The translations under genes and the position numbers were made by a program. The notes under the pieces are model-generated. The model made no database searches. It was not told the DNA's origin and saw nothing but the letters and a program-made list of their open reading frames with translations. From positions 1 to 46,908 of the IMG/VR virus record IMGVR_UViG_3300042564_000653: DNA of 46,908 nt. One strand, written 5' to 3'. Origin of the DNA: a virus. Below, one piece after another: positions 16,646 to 23,824 of this stretch (positions are counted from its first letter, which is position 1; every line of letters begins with the position of its first letter).

Positions 16646-16858
16646 ATGGAAAAGAAATTAAAAACATTCGAAGTAATTCAAATCATCCCATCTGTAACGT
16701 TCGTTACTTATCACGTCCAGGCGGAAGACGCTGACGACGCGGAAGCCCTGGTAGATAGCCAGGACGAATCAATAGAGAAAATAGGAGAGCATACTGAGGA
16801 CAGTAGCTGGGAGCCTATTGAGTACGACGTAAACGAATTAGTCTACGCGAATGAGTAG
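16646..16858 (+). CDS. Unknown acidic protein, 70 aa
   Basis: Strongly acidic (AEDADDAEALVDSQDESIEK), with an N-terminal strand pair (KTFEVIQIIPSVTFVTYHV). Negative charge suggests DNA mimicry as one possibility, but small acidic phage proteins are common and nothing decides the role. Overlaps the next gene by 8 bases. Confidence 0.55.
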   Translation: MEKKLKTFEVIQIIPSVTFVTYHVQAEDADDAEALVDSQDESIEKIGEHTEDSSWEPIEYDVNELVYANE

Positions 16859-17093
16859 CCCAGGCGAGGACTTTAACGCTAGAACAGTGCTAAGCACAGA
16901 CAGCGAACAGCGCTCGCAGTTTGCGTATAAGATACGCGAATTCTGTAAGGAGCAAATGTTTGCCAGGGCGGAGGACAAAGAAGCGCCAAAGATTAGGCAG
17001 ATACTAGACATATTATTTTGGACAAGCAAAATATCTGAGAAACAAATTGAATGGGTAGCGAAATACGCAACAAAAAACAATATAACAATATGA
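16851..17093 (+). CDS. Unknown helical protein, 80 aa
   Basis: Starts at ATG within the previous gene's end. Helical and charged throughout (AYKIREFCKEQMFARAEDK; RQILDILFWTSKI). Its C-terminal pattern (EKQIEWVAKYATKNN) resembles small phage replication-accessory proteins, but I cannot assign it. Confidence 0.55.
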   Translation: MSSPGEDFNARTVLSTDSEQRSQFAYKIREFCKEQMFARAEDKEAPKIRQILDILFWTSKISEKQIEWVAKYATKNNITI

Positions 17094-17257
17094 CAAAGCA
17101 CGAAGCAACAAAAGCCCTGGCGGATAAACTGCTGGAAGAATTACGCTCTAAGTTAGCGGACAGAATGTACACGTCAAACGGAGGTATTGACAGCGAATTC
17201 TATGAGGAATTTTCTCTTATCGACGACATCCAGGCACTTATAAGCGCGCTAGACTGA
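17090..17257 (+). CDS. Unknown small protein, 55 aa
   Basis: ATG at 17090 overlaps the preceding stop (ATGA), which I prefer to an upstream in-frame ATG at 17051 inside the previous gene. Helical and acidic (HEATKALADKLLEELRSKLA). Not recognised. Confidence 0.5.
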   Translation: MTKHEATKALADKLLEELRSKLADRMYTSNGGIDSEFYEEFSLIDDIQALISALD

Positions 17258-17478
17258 TGAACAACAGAGAAAAGATATTGAATGCGATTGAGGACTGTCG
17301 TATCGCATCATTTACAACCAGGGACAGAGACGCGTATATGCGCCTAGAATTAGACGGTCTTATCGACCTAATTGTAGACGACTTGTATCTGTTAAAGAAT
17401 CATATTGATACAATGGGAGATGAGAAATGGAAAGAATTTTTTGAGGAAGTAACAAAAATGGGGAATAATGGCAACTAG
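17257..17478 (+). CDS. Unknown helical protein, 73 aa
   Basis: Begins at the last base of the preceding gene and ends 11 bases into the next, so it is part of a translationally coupled string. Helical, acidic (LELDGLIDLIVDDLYLLKNH). Not recognised. Confidence 0.5.
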   Translation: MNNREKILNAIEDCRIASFTTRDRDAYMRLELDGLIDLIVDDLYLLKNHIDTMGDEKWKEFFEEVTKMGNNGN

Positions 17479-17740
17479 TTTTAATGTAATAATAAACCCA
17501 TTCAAGCAAAGAATGTGCGTGTATGCTCGTGTTAACAAGGTTGACTGCGAGACAATTATTCCTTATGTGGAATTAGATGAATGGAACGCCTTTGAATTTA
17601 ACGGAGCTGTATTTGACATACATATCTTATATGAGGAAGATATTAATGTTAGCATATATGAGGTAACAAATGGCGAGACAGCTGACTACCAAAGCCCTAG
17701 CCCAGTTAAACTAACAACCATAACAAAAGATGAATTCTAG
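17468..17740 (+). CDS. Unknown beta-rich protein, 90 aa
   Basis: Alternating hydrophobic strands (FNVIINPF; RMCVYARVNKV; AVFDIHILYEEDINVSIYEV) suggest a small beta-sandwich. Acidic. Overlaps genes on both sides. Not recognised. Confidence 0.5.
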   Translation: MATSFNVIINPFKQRMCVYARVNKVDCETIIPYVELDEWNAFEFNGAVFDIHILYEEDINVSIYEVTNGETADYQSPSPVKLTTITKDEF

Positions 17741-17822
17741 GGGCACATACACCGAACTAATTGAATTAATTCTTGCTGGCGCATTTGTACTAACAGCATA
17801 CTATTTTATCGTAATTTTTTAA
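17730..17822 (+). CDS. Tiny membrane protein, 30 aa
   Basis: ATG at 17730 overlaps the end of the 90-aa gene. After a polar start (MNSRGTYTEL) the rest is a single hydrophobic helix (ELILAGAFVLTAYYFIVIF). Called because of the overlap-style spacing and clean membrane pattern; modest confidence given its size. Confidence 0.4.
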   Translation: MNSRGTYTELIELILAGAFVLTAYYFIVIF

Positions 17823-17841
17823 CAATCAAACAAATAAAACA

Positions 17842-18177
17842 ATGCAAAACACAGAGATTAACACAGACAAAACAATTCCTTTTAACTACGAATTATATTT
17901 AAAGGGAGACTACGATGCTTATCACATAGTCGATTCAAAAAACAAGATTGAGGTGGTATCATTTAGACACAATAATGTAATAGGATGGCTTAAAGAAGAG
18001 GTGGCTATTCACGAGCCAGCTGTAATTGTAATGAGAAAGAAGAGACCTATTGTATGGGTTAACGTAGTTAGAAATCGTCACGGAATTATCTTTTCGCGCG
18101 TGACTACCACTCCTGACACAAAGCCACAGTCTGGCAATGTAATGATTAAGCAATACGAATTAGAAATCGAGGGATAA
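17842..18177 (+). CDS. Unknown protein, 111 aa
   Basis: Mixed alpha/beta, basic in the centre (VIVMRKKRPIVWVNVVRNRH). No motif recognised. The start context (acaaataaaacaatg) is the A-rich type seen across this block. Followed one base later by a membrane-protein gene. Confidence 0.5.
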   Translation: MQNTEINTDKTIPFNYELYLKGDYDAYHIVDSKNKIEVVSFRHNNVIGWLKEEVAIHEPAVIVMRKKRPIVWVNVVRNRHGIIFSRVTTTPDTKPQSGNVMIKQYELEIEG

Positions 18178-18178
18178 T

Positions 18179-18415
18179 ATGAGAAAGATACAGAATGAAT
18201 TAGTTATCGTAATTGTTGGAGCTATTTGTATTGTAGGCGTAGCTCTGACCTTATTCCTGGCAAGAGATGACAGCAAATACACAATAAGAACAGAATTTGG
18301 TAGCTATTGCGTGGATAATTTCAGAATCTACGGTAAGGGCATATCATTTACAACAAAAAATGGAGATGTAGTAGCATCCCAGGGCAATTTTGAAATCATT
18401 TTAAATAAGAAATAA
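18179..18415 (+). CDS. Single-span membrane protein, 78 aa
   Basis: One membrane helix at about residues 8-27 (LVIVIVGAICIVGVALTLFL) follows a short basic N-terminus. The ~50 residues after it form a beta-type domain that would lie outside the inner membrane (SKYTIRTEFGSYCVDNFRIY). Family unknown. Confidence 0.55.
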   Translation: MRKIQNELVIVIVGAICIVGVALTLFLARDDSKYTIRTEFGSYCVDNFRIYGKGISFTTKNGDVVASQGNFEIILNKK

Positions 18416-18417
18416 TA

Positions 18418-18690
18418 ATGAGAAAAGTAGTAGGCACATACCTGACAGAGGGTGGCAACAGAAAAGAAATTTACGAGGTATATAATCCTAACGTAAAAGT
18501 AAGTAAGCTAGTCCAGGGGCAGAAATACCTAGTAGAGTACAGGTTAGTCAATAAATCAATATCAGATTTTGGAGTTTACCTGGATAGCACGCCAGATTTT
18601 CGCACGTTAATCTTTACTCATCCTACTGAAATGTTTAGAACTATTGGTATTCCGTTAATGAATATAAATAATTTAACAGAGGTTGTATAA
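18418..18690 (+). CDS. Unknown protein, 90 aa
   Basis: Beta-rich, basic. Last gene before the small RNA; its stop (18688-18690) overlaps the promoter region that starts at 18682. Not recognised. Confidence 0.5.
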   Translation: MRKVVGTYLTEGGNRKEIYEVYNPNVKVSKLVQGQKYLVEYRLVNKSISDFGVYLDSTPDFRTLIFTHPTEMFRTIGIPLMNINNLTEVV

Positions 18691-18722
18691 TTGAATAAAA
18701 TTATTTAGATTTGAAAATCTAA
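18682..18722 (+). promoter_or_regulatory. Promoter of the small RNA, with a palindrome over the -7 box
   Basis: GTTG (18682-18685), a 20-base gap, then TAGATTTG (18706-18713), a full -7 match. The -7 box is embedded in a perfect inverted repeat TTAGATTT-GA-AAATCTAA (18705-18722), a likely operator that would block or regulate this promoter. Expected transcription start about 18719-18721. Confidence 0.6.
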
Positions 18723-18816
18723 TCGAATGTGATGGAGTTGCGGTCATCACATTCGGTATTCAAGGCAACTTGAATCCGCCCCCTCTCCTGCGCAACAAGG
18801 TTTGGGGGCTTATTTT
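18720..18816 (+). ncRNA. Predicted small RNA of about 95 nt with its own promoter and terminator
   Basis: Three stems follow the predicted start. First is an 11-bp perfect stem CGAATGTGATG/CATCACATTCG (18724-18734, 18745-18755) with a 10-base loop GAGTTGCGGT. Second is a 7-bp stem ATTCAAG/CTTGAAT (18758-18764, 18769-18775) with a GCAA tetraloop, which can extend by GG/CC pairs. Third is a terminator stem GCCCCC/GGGGGC (18778-18783, 18804-18809) followed by TTATTTTTG. No reading frame explains the segment. It ends 7 bases before the ATG at 18823, so it could act as a trans-acting RNA or as a leader/attenuator of the replication module. I do not recognise a known RNA family. Confidence 0.7.
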
Positions 18817-18822
18817 TGTCTA

Positions 18823-19029
18823 ATGGATAACATAGAAGATATAAAGAATCAAGCATTCCTAGCTATTGTCCGTTTCCGCAAGAAATACTATGAGATAGAA
18901 TTAGATGAGTATCTGTCTGTGTTTAAGTATGCTACGCCAGAGATGAAAGCTTACGACATACTAGAAAAAAAGATAGACAGCATCCTTAATGCAATTAAAG
19001 AAGCAGATAAAATACTGCAAGAAATATGA
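18823..19029 (+). CDS. Unknown helical protein at the head of the replication module, 68 aa
   Basis: ATG 18823 (MDNIEDIKNQAFLAI) is chosen over an in-frame TTG at 18802, which lies in the terminator stem. Helical and charged (AYDILEKKIDSILNAIKEAD). Its end overlaps the initiator gene start by 4 bases, so it is translationally coupled to it. It may be a partner of the initiator; function unknown. Confidence 0.6.
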   Translation: MDNIEDIKNQAFLAIVRFRKKYYEIELDEYLSVFKYATPEMKAYDILEKKIDSILNAIKEADKILQEI

Positions 19030-19694
19030 GTTTTATAGCAATCCCTTTCGAGTTATTAAACAGAGAAGACCTATCGTGTTCTCACAAGGTTCTTATGGGA
19101 TTGATTCACAGTCTATCTGCTAAGGATGGCTACTGTTACGCAAGCAACCAGTACCTGGGCGAAGCAATAGGCGTCAGCTCTGAGAACGTGCGTAAGTGGG
19201 TTAGCCAGCTGGAACAGAAAGGAATCGTATCAAGAATTGTTAAGCGAAAAGCTAACGGGGAGATAGATGTAAGGGAGCTGAGACTGCTTATCCCTATGGT
19301 ATTAAATGACCATACCCCTCTGGTAAAATTCAACCATACCCCTATGGTAAAAAATGACCATACCTCTGGTAAAATTCAACCACATAATAAAGAAGATAAT
19401 AAAAAAGAAGATAATACATATAATGAGCGCTTTGAAGAGTTCTGGGAGATGTATGGAAAAAGAGTAGGCAAAGAAAAGACTAAGAGTAAATGGAGCAAGC
19501 TAAAAAGCAAAGATGTAGACGCTATATTCCTAACGCTCCCAGGTTACATAGCAAGTAGAGAGGTAAAATACAGGAAAGACCCTGAAAGATACCTAAGCAA
19601 TCGGGTATGGGATGACGATGTGCTCCTGGAAGCAACGGCAATTCCACTATCAGCAAATAAAATAACAGAAATCGAGATACCTGATAACTTTTAG
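19026..19694 (+). CDS. Replication initiator, lambda O-like, with origin repeats inside the gene, 222 aa
   Basis: The N-terminal ~75 residues form a winged helix-turn-helix: CSHKVLMGLIHSLSAKDGY, ASNQYLGEAIGVSSENVRKW, LEQKGIVSRIV. The C-terminal part (NERFEEFWEMYGKRVGKEKT ... KDPERYLSNRVWDDD) is the segment seen in phage O-type and DnaD-like initiators. Between them, residues about 91-119 are encoded by the iterons and give an 8-residue peptide repeat (NDHTPLVK, FNHTPMVK, NDHT). It should bind the iterons and recruit the helicase encoded next (2-base gap). This is the same architecture as lambda O, where the origin lies within the initiator gene. Confidence 0.8.
   Translation: MSFIAIPFELLNREDLSCSHKVLMGLIHSLSAKDGYCYASNQYLGEAIGVSSENVRKWVSQLEQKGIVSRIVKRKANGEIDVRELRLLIPMVLNDHTPLVKFNHTPMVKNDHTSGKIQPHNKEDNKKEDNTYNERFEEFWEMYGKRVGKEKTKSKWSKLKSKDVDAIFLTLPGYIASREVKYRKDPERYLSNRVWDDDVLLEATAIPLSANKITEIEIPDNF
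19295..19384. repeat. Four palindromic iterons within the initiator gene (candidate origin)
   Basis: Units of 20 bp, TATGGT-N8-ACCATA or slight variants, lie at 19295-19314, 19319-19338, 19343-19362 and 19365-19384. Start spacings are 24, 24 and 22. Cores alternate: ATTAAATG, AAAATTCA, AAAAAATG, AAAATTCA, so the true repeat is a ~48-bp pair. CCCC or CC spacers separate them. The last spacer is 2 bases shorter, which shifts the peptide frame of the final unit. The same units occur at 11957-12073. Confidence 0.9.
19385..19424. other. AT-rich purine tract next to the iterons (candidate unwinding element)
   Basis: Directly after the fourth iteron the coding strand is almost only A, G and T (encoding Lys, Glu, Asp, Asn), the same arrangement as the AT-rich element next to the iterons in lambda O. 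It would be the site where the duplex opens. Confidence 0.55.
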
Positions 19695-19696
19695 AG

Positions 19697-21124
19697 ATGA
19701 AATCAAACAACATAGTAGATACCTTATTAGAAGAAGACGTCGTCTCTTATTTATTAGAGCACCCGCACCTGGTTAAGGACGCTTCTAAAATTATCGACCC
19801 AGAAGTCTTTATAGACCCGCTGATGAAAGCGTCATTCGCTTCGATGGTGGACTTCAATATCGATGGCAAGGGATTTACTCGCTATGATATATTTCGTGAC
19901 CTTAAATCAAAGGAATCAGAGTTAAACATAGACGCGTCTCCTATCATTAAGTTGCTACCTAAAAGAACTTTTGATTTGAATAGCGTCTGCGTTAGCCTCC
20001 GCGAGCTAGAAAACAAGCGCAGATACAATGACATATCTACCCAGCTTGCCTGCGCTATCAAAGATGGCGACGACATATCTACAATGCAATCCATTATCGA
20101 GAACGGTTTGTCTGATATTATCGAGGGAACAAAGTCTGCTGAGATATTCACCCTTGGCGAAGTTTACGATAGCGTTATGACTAAGCTGGAATTGAATGCT
20201 GGAAACGTTAAATTTTCGGGCATAGATACAGGCTCGCGCAAGTTAAACTACGCGTTAGGTGGCTGGCAAGAGGGAATGATTGTTATCGCAGCTCGCCCGT
20301 CGATGGGTAAAACTATTGTAGGGCTAGATGTTGCGAAGTCATCTGCCAGGTCAGGCAAAAAGGTTTTGTTCTTGTCGCTTGAAATGCCCAAGGAATCTTT
20401 GATGTATCGATACATTTCATCCGAAGCCCCTGAGTTTAAGTACAGCGACATTAAAGCGAATCGAATCACACAGGAGGACGTAAAGAAGATACGCGTATCA
20501 AACGCAAGGGAATTAAAAAAGTTACCGATATATTTTTATGACTCAGATAACAGAGACATTAATTACCTGTCGATGATTTTGACAGGAGAGTGCAGAAAAA
20601 ATAAGATTGACCTGGTAGTAATTGATTATATGCAACTGATTCGAGACAATCAAATGCGCGGACAGGACGATTTCAGCCAGGTGTCCTCCGTTTCTAATAA
20701 AATTCAGAAGCTGACACGCAAACTTGGTATCCCGATTATTTGCCTGAGTCAACTTTCCCGCGGAGCTGAGGGCAGGAGCGATAAGCGTCCGCAGTTATCT
20801 GACATCAGGAGCTCAGGTAATATTGAGCAAGACGCATCTGTTGTAGTTGGATTGTATAGACCGTACTATTACGCTCAGACAGAGGCACGCGCTAACAATC
20901 AACCTGTGCCACCAATGGACTACACGCTGGAATTTATTCTGTTAAAGAACAGGGACGGTATGACAGGTGGGGTGGTAAGGTATTGCGATGTAACAACCAA
21001 TAGGATAGCGGATGAGGAAGAGGAGCTGTTCCGCTTTACCGTAGCTGAGCCAGCATACCACAATTCTGTAATTAATAAGATGGAGGTAGATTTTGATAAT
21101 AATGTAACCATAGCACCATTCTGA
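19697..21124 (+). CDS. dnaB: Replicative DNA helicase, DnaB family, 475 aa
   Basis: N-terminal helical domain (residues ~1-110), a linker, then a RecA-like motor. Walker A is ARPSMGKT at 199-206 and the Walker B strand LVVIDYMQL at about 306-314. The sensor/H3 region is IPIICLSQLSRGAEGRSDKR and the H4 region QLSDIRSSGNIEQDASVV. It is a hexameric 5'-3' helicase that unwinds the fork; the phage has no visible polymerase, so it probably brings in the host replisome. It lies 2 bases after the initiator that should load it. Length is normal for the family. Confidence 0.95.
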   Translation: MKSNNIVDTLLEEDVVSYLLEHPHLVKDASKIIDPEVFIDPLMKASFASMVDFNIDGKGFTRYDIFRDLKSKESELNIDASPIIKLLPKRTFDLNSVCVSLRELENKRRYNDISTQLACAIKDGDDISTMQSIIENGLSDIIEGTKSAEIFTLGEVYDSVMTKLELNAGNVKFSGIDTGSRKLNYALGGWQEGMIVIAARPSMGKTIVGLDVAKSSARSGKKVLFLSLEMPKESLMYRYISSEAPEFKYSDIKANRITQEDVKKIRVSNARELKKLPIYFYDSDNRDINYLSMILTGECRKNKIDLVVIDYMQLIRDNQMRGQDDFSQVSSVSNKIQKLTRKLGIPIICLSQLSRGAEGRSDKRPQLSDIRSSGNIEQDASVVVGLYRPYYYAQTEARANNQPVPPMDYTLEFILLKNRDGMTGGVVRYCDVTTNRIADEEEELFRFTVAEPAYHNSVINKMEVDFDNNVTIAPF

Positions 21125-21125
21125 T

Positions 21126-21893
21126 ATGAACGTATTCAAAGAGCTTAAAAAGTTCTCACACATCAAGTATTACGATGAACCGCATAAGTATTTTATCGGG
21201 GAACAGGAGTTAGTATCTGGGACTGGATTCCTTAAACTGTTTAAGCCTGAGTTCAACGCTAAGATAATGGCTCAGAAGACAGCTAAGAAGTTGGGTGTAC
21301 CTGTTGAGGATGTGCTTGCTGAATGGGATTACAAACGTGAGTTTGCGGGAATGAAAGGAACGCTAGTCCACAACTTCGCAGAGAGCTACTGGTTCAACAA
21401 GATATTCCCATACAACTCTCAGGTGGTAATAGATAAGTTTGGAGAAGACCACATTAAGGAACGCTATGACGTATGTGTCCAGATGTTTCTTGACTTTTAT
21501 CGCGACGCCTCCCCTGCCCTGACTCCCATCACAATGGAGTTAGTTATCGGGGATTCAGAACTTGGGGTAGGGGGTATGGTGGATTGCTTGTTCTATAATG
21601 AGAAGCTTAAAGAGTACCAGATATGGGATTATAAAACCAACAAGCAGATACGAATGAAGTCAGAGTATCGCAAGCGTTTTAAAGCACCTATATCTTTCAT
21701 AGAAGAATGCGAGTACGAGTTGTATTCGCTCCAGCTAAACCTTTATAAGTATATAATAGAAAAGAATACCAACATTAAGATTGGTCGATTGTACCTGGTG
21801 TGGTTGTTTGAAGAGAACGAGAGTTATCAGGTAATTGAATGTAAGGATTATCAATCAACAATAGAGTTAATGTTTAAACACAAAAAACAATGA
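21126..21893 (+). CDS. PD-(D/E)XK exonuclease, RecB/Cas4-like, 255 aa
   Basis: The motif set of this nuclease superfamily is present in order: GTLVHNFAE (78-86), an acidic residue near 138 (MELVIGDSEL), GMVDCLFY with Asp153, the catalytic pair in WDYKTNK (Asp168, Lys170), and a late Gln/Tyr helix SLQLNLYKYI. It would process DNA ends during recombination-dependent replication or degrade host DNA. It sits directly after the helicase (1-base gap) and overlaps the next gene by 4 bases. Confidence 0.8.
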   Translation: MNVFKELKKFSHIKYYDEPHKYFIGEQELVSGTGFLKLFKPEFNAKIMAQKTAKKLGVPVEDVLAEWDYKREFAGMKGTLVHNFAESYWFNKIFPYNSQVVIDKFGEDHIKERYDVCVQMFLDFYRDASPALTPITMELVIGDSELGVGGMVDCLFYNEKLKEYQIWDYKTNKQIRMKSEYRKRFKAPISFIEECEYELYSLQLNLYKYIIEKNTNIKIGRLYLVWLFEENESYQVIECKDYQSTIELMFKHKKQ

Positions 21894-22078
21894 AATCAAT
21901 CAGAGAAGTAAATGCTAAACAATGTGACGCTGTAGTAATAGTTAAGACCAATGAGGGGAGTTTTCATCAGGTATTACTAGACACAAAAGAAGCTGAATGC
22001 GTGATGAATGTAATAAATATTATGCACAATGGTAAAATAAAAGTCATTCAAACTGAATTAAAAGGAGTAGAATTTTAA
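21890..22078 (+). CDS. Unknown protein, 62 aa
   Basis: Small alpha/beta protein (CDAVVIVKTNEGSFHQVLLD; ECVMNVINIMHNGKIKVIQT). Starts inside the exonuclease gene's stop (ATGA), so it is coupled to it. Not recognised. Confidence 0.5.
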   Translation: MKSIREVNAKQCDAVVIVKTNEGSFHQVLLDTKEAECVMNVINIMHNGKIKVIQTELKGVEF

Positions 22079-22090
22079 ACCAACCAAGCA

Positions 22091-22390
22091 ATGAAAGACG
22101 TATTAAAAGACACACTAGAACATCGGTTAGAAGATGTACTCGAAGAGGTTAAGACATCTTTGAGAAGCGCGTATTTCCGTGGCTACGAAAACGGCGAACA
22201 GAGCCAGTATCTGATTAATTCAAAGCTATCTAATCCCAAGTTAATCCTTGGCGATTTCATCAAGTTCATTAAGAGATATAAGATGACACTGATTGATGGA
22301 GAGATTAAGTTCTCTGACAACGACTACGTTTATATGGATGAAAATGTAATATCAAGATTCTTATTGCTATACGACTATGACGCGGAGTAA
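22091..22390 (+). CDS. Unknown helical protein, 99 aa
   Basis: Amphipathic helical N-terminus (EHRLEDVLEEVKTSLRSAYF, then RGYENGEQSQ). Not recognised. Overlaps the following gene by 14 bases. Confidence 0.5.
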   Translation: MKDVLKDTLEHRLEDVLEEVKTSLRSAYFRGYENGEQSQYLINSKLSNPKLILGDFIKFIKRYKMTLIDGEIKFSDNDYVYMDENVISRFLLLYDYDAE

Positions 22391-22646
22391 ATTAATCCTA
22401 CTTAACAAGACTAAGAGGTATATCACTGAGCTTGGGTATCTTTACTATATGGTTCCTGACGCAGGCAGTGTAATGCTATTGAAAGATGGTGGAGATAATA
22501 ACCACTACCTGATGATTGTAATCACGGGACGCAACAGACTATGGGAATACGAGCGACGTCATTTCAGTATGGCTACGTTGTATCCTGAGAAGTTTGAAGA
22601 TGTAGAAAAAGGAATCGCTAAATATTTAGGCAATGGAGAAATATAG
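22377..22646 (+). CDS. Unknown basic protein, 89 aa
   Basis: Basic N-terminus and a beta-type middle (HYLMIVITGRNRLWEYERRH). Overlaps both neighbours. Not recognised. Confidence 0.5.
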   Translation: MTRSKLILLNKTKRYITELGYLYYMVPDAGSVMLLKDGGDNNHYLMIVITGRNRLWEYERRHFSMATLYPEKFEDVEKGIAKYLGNGEI

Positions 22647-22893
22647 AATAATAGAAGTAAAAGAACCAGCGTTTACTAGAAATACCAAAGGTGTAGCAGA
22701 ATATACACCTGATATTACATACGACATAACATATCGTATAGAAGAGTTGTATGTAACAAAGAACAAATGGACGCGCAAGGAATATAAAGAATGGCGTCCA
22801 ATGACTGGCTGGTTTGAGACCATTAAGCAGGCTGAAGCTATGATAAAGTTTTACAAAGCAGAAAGAACAGAAACAGTTGTTAAAGAATTATAA
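22633..22893 (+). CDS. Unknown protein, 86 aa
   Basis: Strand-rich N-terminal half (YRIIEVKEPAF; YTPDITYDITYRIEELYV) and a helical C-terminus (IKQAEAMIKFYKAERTE). Not recognised. Confidence 0.5.
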   Translation: MEKYRIIEVKEPAFTRNTKGVAEYTPDITYDITYRIEELYVTKNKWTRKEYKEWRPMTGWFETIKQAEAMIKFYKAERTETVVKEL

Positions 22894-22894
22894 T

Positions 22895-23290
22895 ATGGAA
22901 AAAGAATTTGTAACATACGAGCAAGCCGTAGAATTAAAAAAGTTATTGTACGGAGAACATTATCGAAATGATTATTTTGCTTGGTACTCTAGTAATAAGG
23001 ATTTCCATTATAGAAATATGAATTCGCCTGTTTACCCAAACAATCAATCTTTTATAGCTCCACTTAAACAACAAGTATTTAGATGGTTTAGGGAGAAGTA
23101 TGGATGGATTGGGGGTATAAGACAATTAAGTCAGTCAGGCAACGGAATGATTATAGGCGAGTTCAGAAAAGACGAAGACAATAGTTTTATGATGTTCGCT
23201 GAAACATACGAGCAATGTGAGAATTATTGTATAGAGAATCTTATAAAGATGGTTAAACCGCAAGACAATGGGATGGAAATCAACAATTGA
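22895..23290 (+). CDS. Unknown protein, 131 aa
   Basis: The start is set at ATG 22895 (MEKEFVTYEQAVELKKLL), one base after the previous stop, rather than an upstream TTG. The pattern EFVTYEQAVELKKL...GF/Y-type aromatics...QVFRWFREKYG resembles a family common in Bacteroidota phages and prophages whose function is unknown to me. It has a Gly/Ser segment followed by FAETYEQCENYCIENLI. Confidence 0.55.
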   Translation: MEKEFVTYEQAVELKKLLYGEHYRNDYFAWYSSNKDFHYRNMNSPVYPNNQSFIAPLKQQVFRWFREKYGWIGGIRQLSQSGNGMIIGEFRKDEDNSFMMFAETYEQCENYCIENLIKMVKPQDNGMEINN

Positions 23291-23465
23291 TATAACAAGA
23301 ACGCAGGCACTTGCGCTTGTTATGGATTACGCATTACAATGCGGAACTCTGTCGGACTCAGAGTTAGAGGATTTATTAGAGACTCTTGGCTACGGAGACA
23401 ATCAGACGCTACCTTACTTTGGATATAATTTTAATATAACTAGACAACAAGACAATGGAAGATAA
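23268..23465 (+). CDS. Unknown protein, 65 aa
   Basis: Begins with ATG at 23268 inside the previous gene (23-base overlap). Helical with an acidic centre (LSDSELEDLLETLGYGDNQT). Not recognised. Confidence 0.5.
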   Translation: MGWKSTIDITRTQALALVMDYALQCGTLSDSELEDLLETLGYGDNQTLPYFGYNFNITRQQDNGR

Positions 23466-23637
23466 AAAATTTAAAAGAGGTGATAGAGTTTATGACGAAA
23501 GATATGGTAATGGAATAATAGATTATTCAGAGAACCATTTAATAGTAGAATTTAGAATGGGACAATATGTAACCTATGATTTAAAAGGTTATAGACATTT
23601 CCCAGAACAAAAACAACCAGCTTTATTTAAACGATAA
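23455..23637 (+). CDS. Small KOW/Tudor-like beta-barrel protein, 60 aa
   Basis: The sequence FKRGDRVYDERYGNGIIDY followed by HLIVEF has the turn-and-strand pattern of KOW/SH3-like barrels (Gly-Asp-x-Val, then GxGxI). This fold often binds nucleic acid or protein. Function in the phage is unknown. Confidence 0.5.
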   Translation: MEDKKFKRGDRVYDERYGNGIIDYSENHLIVEFRMGQYVTYDLKGYRHFPEQKQPALFKR

Positions 23638-23641
23638 TACA

Positions 23642-23824
23642 ATGCCTGATATAGCAATGTGCTGGGGAGAAAATTGCCCCATTAAAGAAACGTGTTATCG
23701 CTTTACTGCCACCCCAAGCAAGTGGAGGCAGTCGTATTTCGCAGAGACTCCTATCAAAGAGGATAATACTTGCGAGCATTTTATGGAGATATGGAATAAA
23801 CCTAAAAAGGAAGATGAACAATAA
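23642..23824 (+). CDS. Small Cys-rich protein, 60 aa
   Basis: CWGENCPIKETCYRF near the N-terminus and a later CEHF give at least four Cys and one His for metal binding. The CxxxxCPIKxxCxR pattern is recurrent in small proteins of Bacteroidota phages. Function unknown. Confidence 0.55.
   Translation: MPDIAMCWGENCPIKETCYRFTATPSKWRQSYFAETPIKEDNTCEHFMEIWNKPKKEDEQ

Noticed and set aside
19295-19384. CRISPR-like array
   Set aside because: Units are 20-bp palindromes with 2-4 base spacers inside a coding gene, not repeats of 24-40 bp with unique spacers of similar length.
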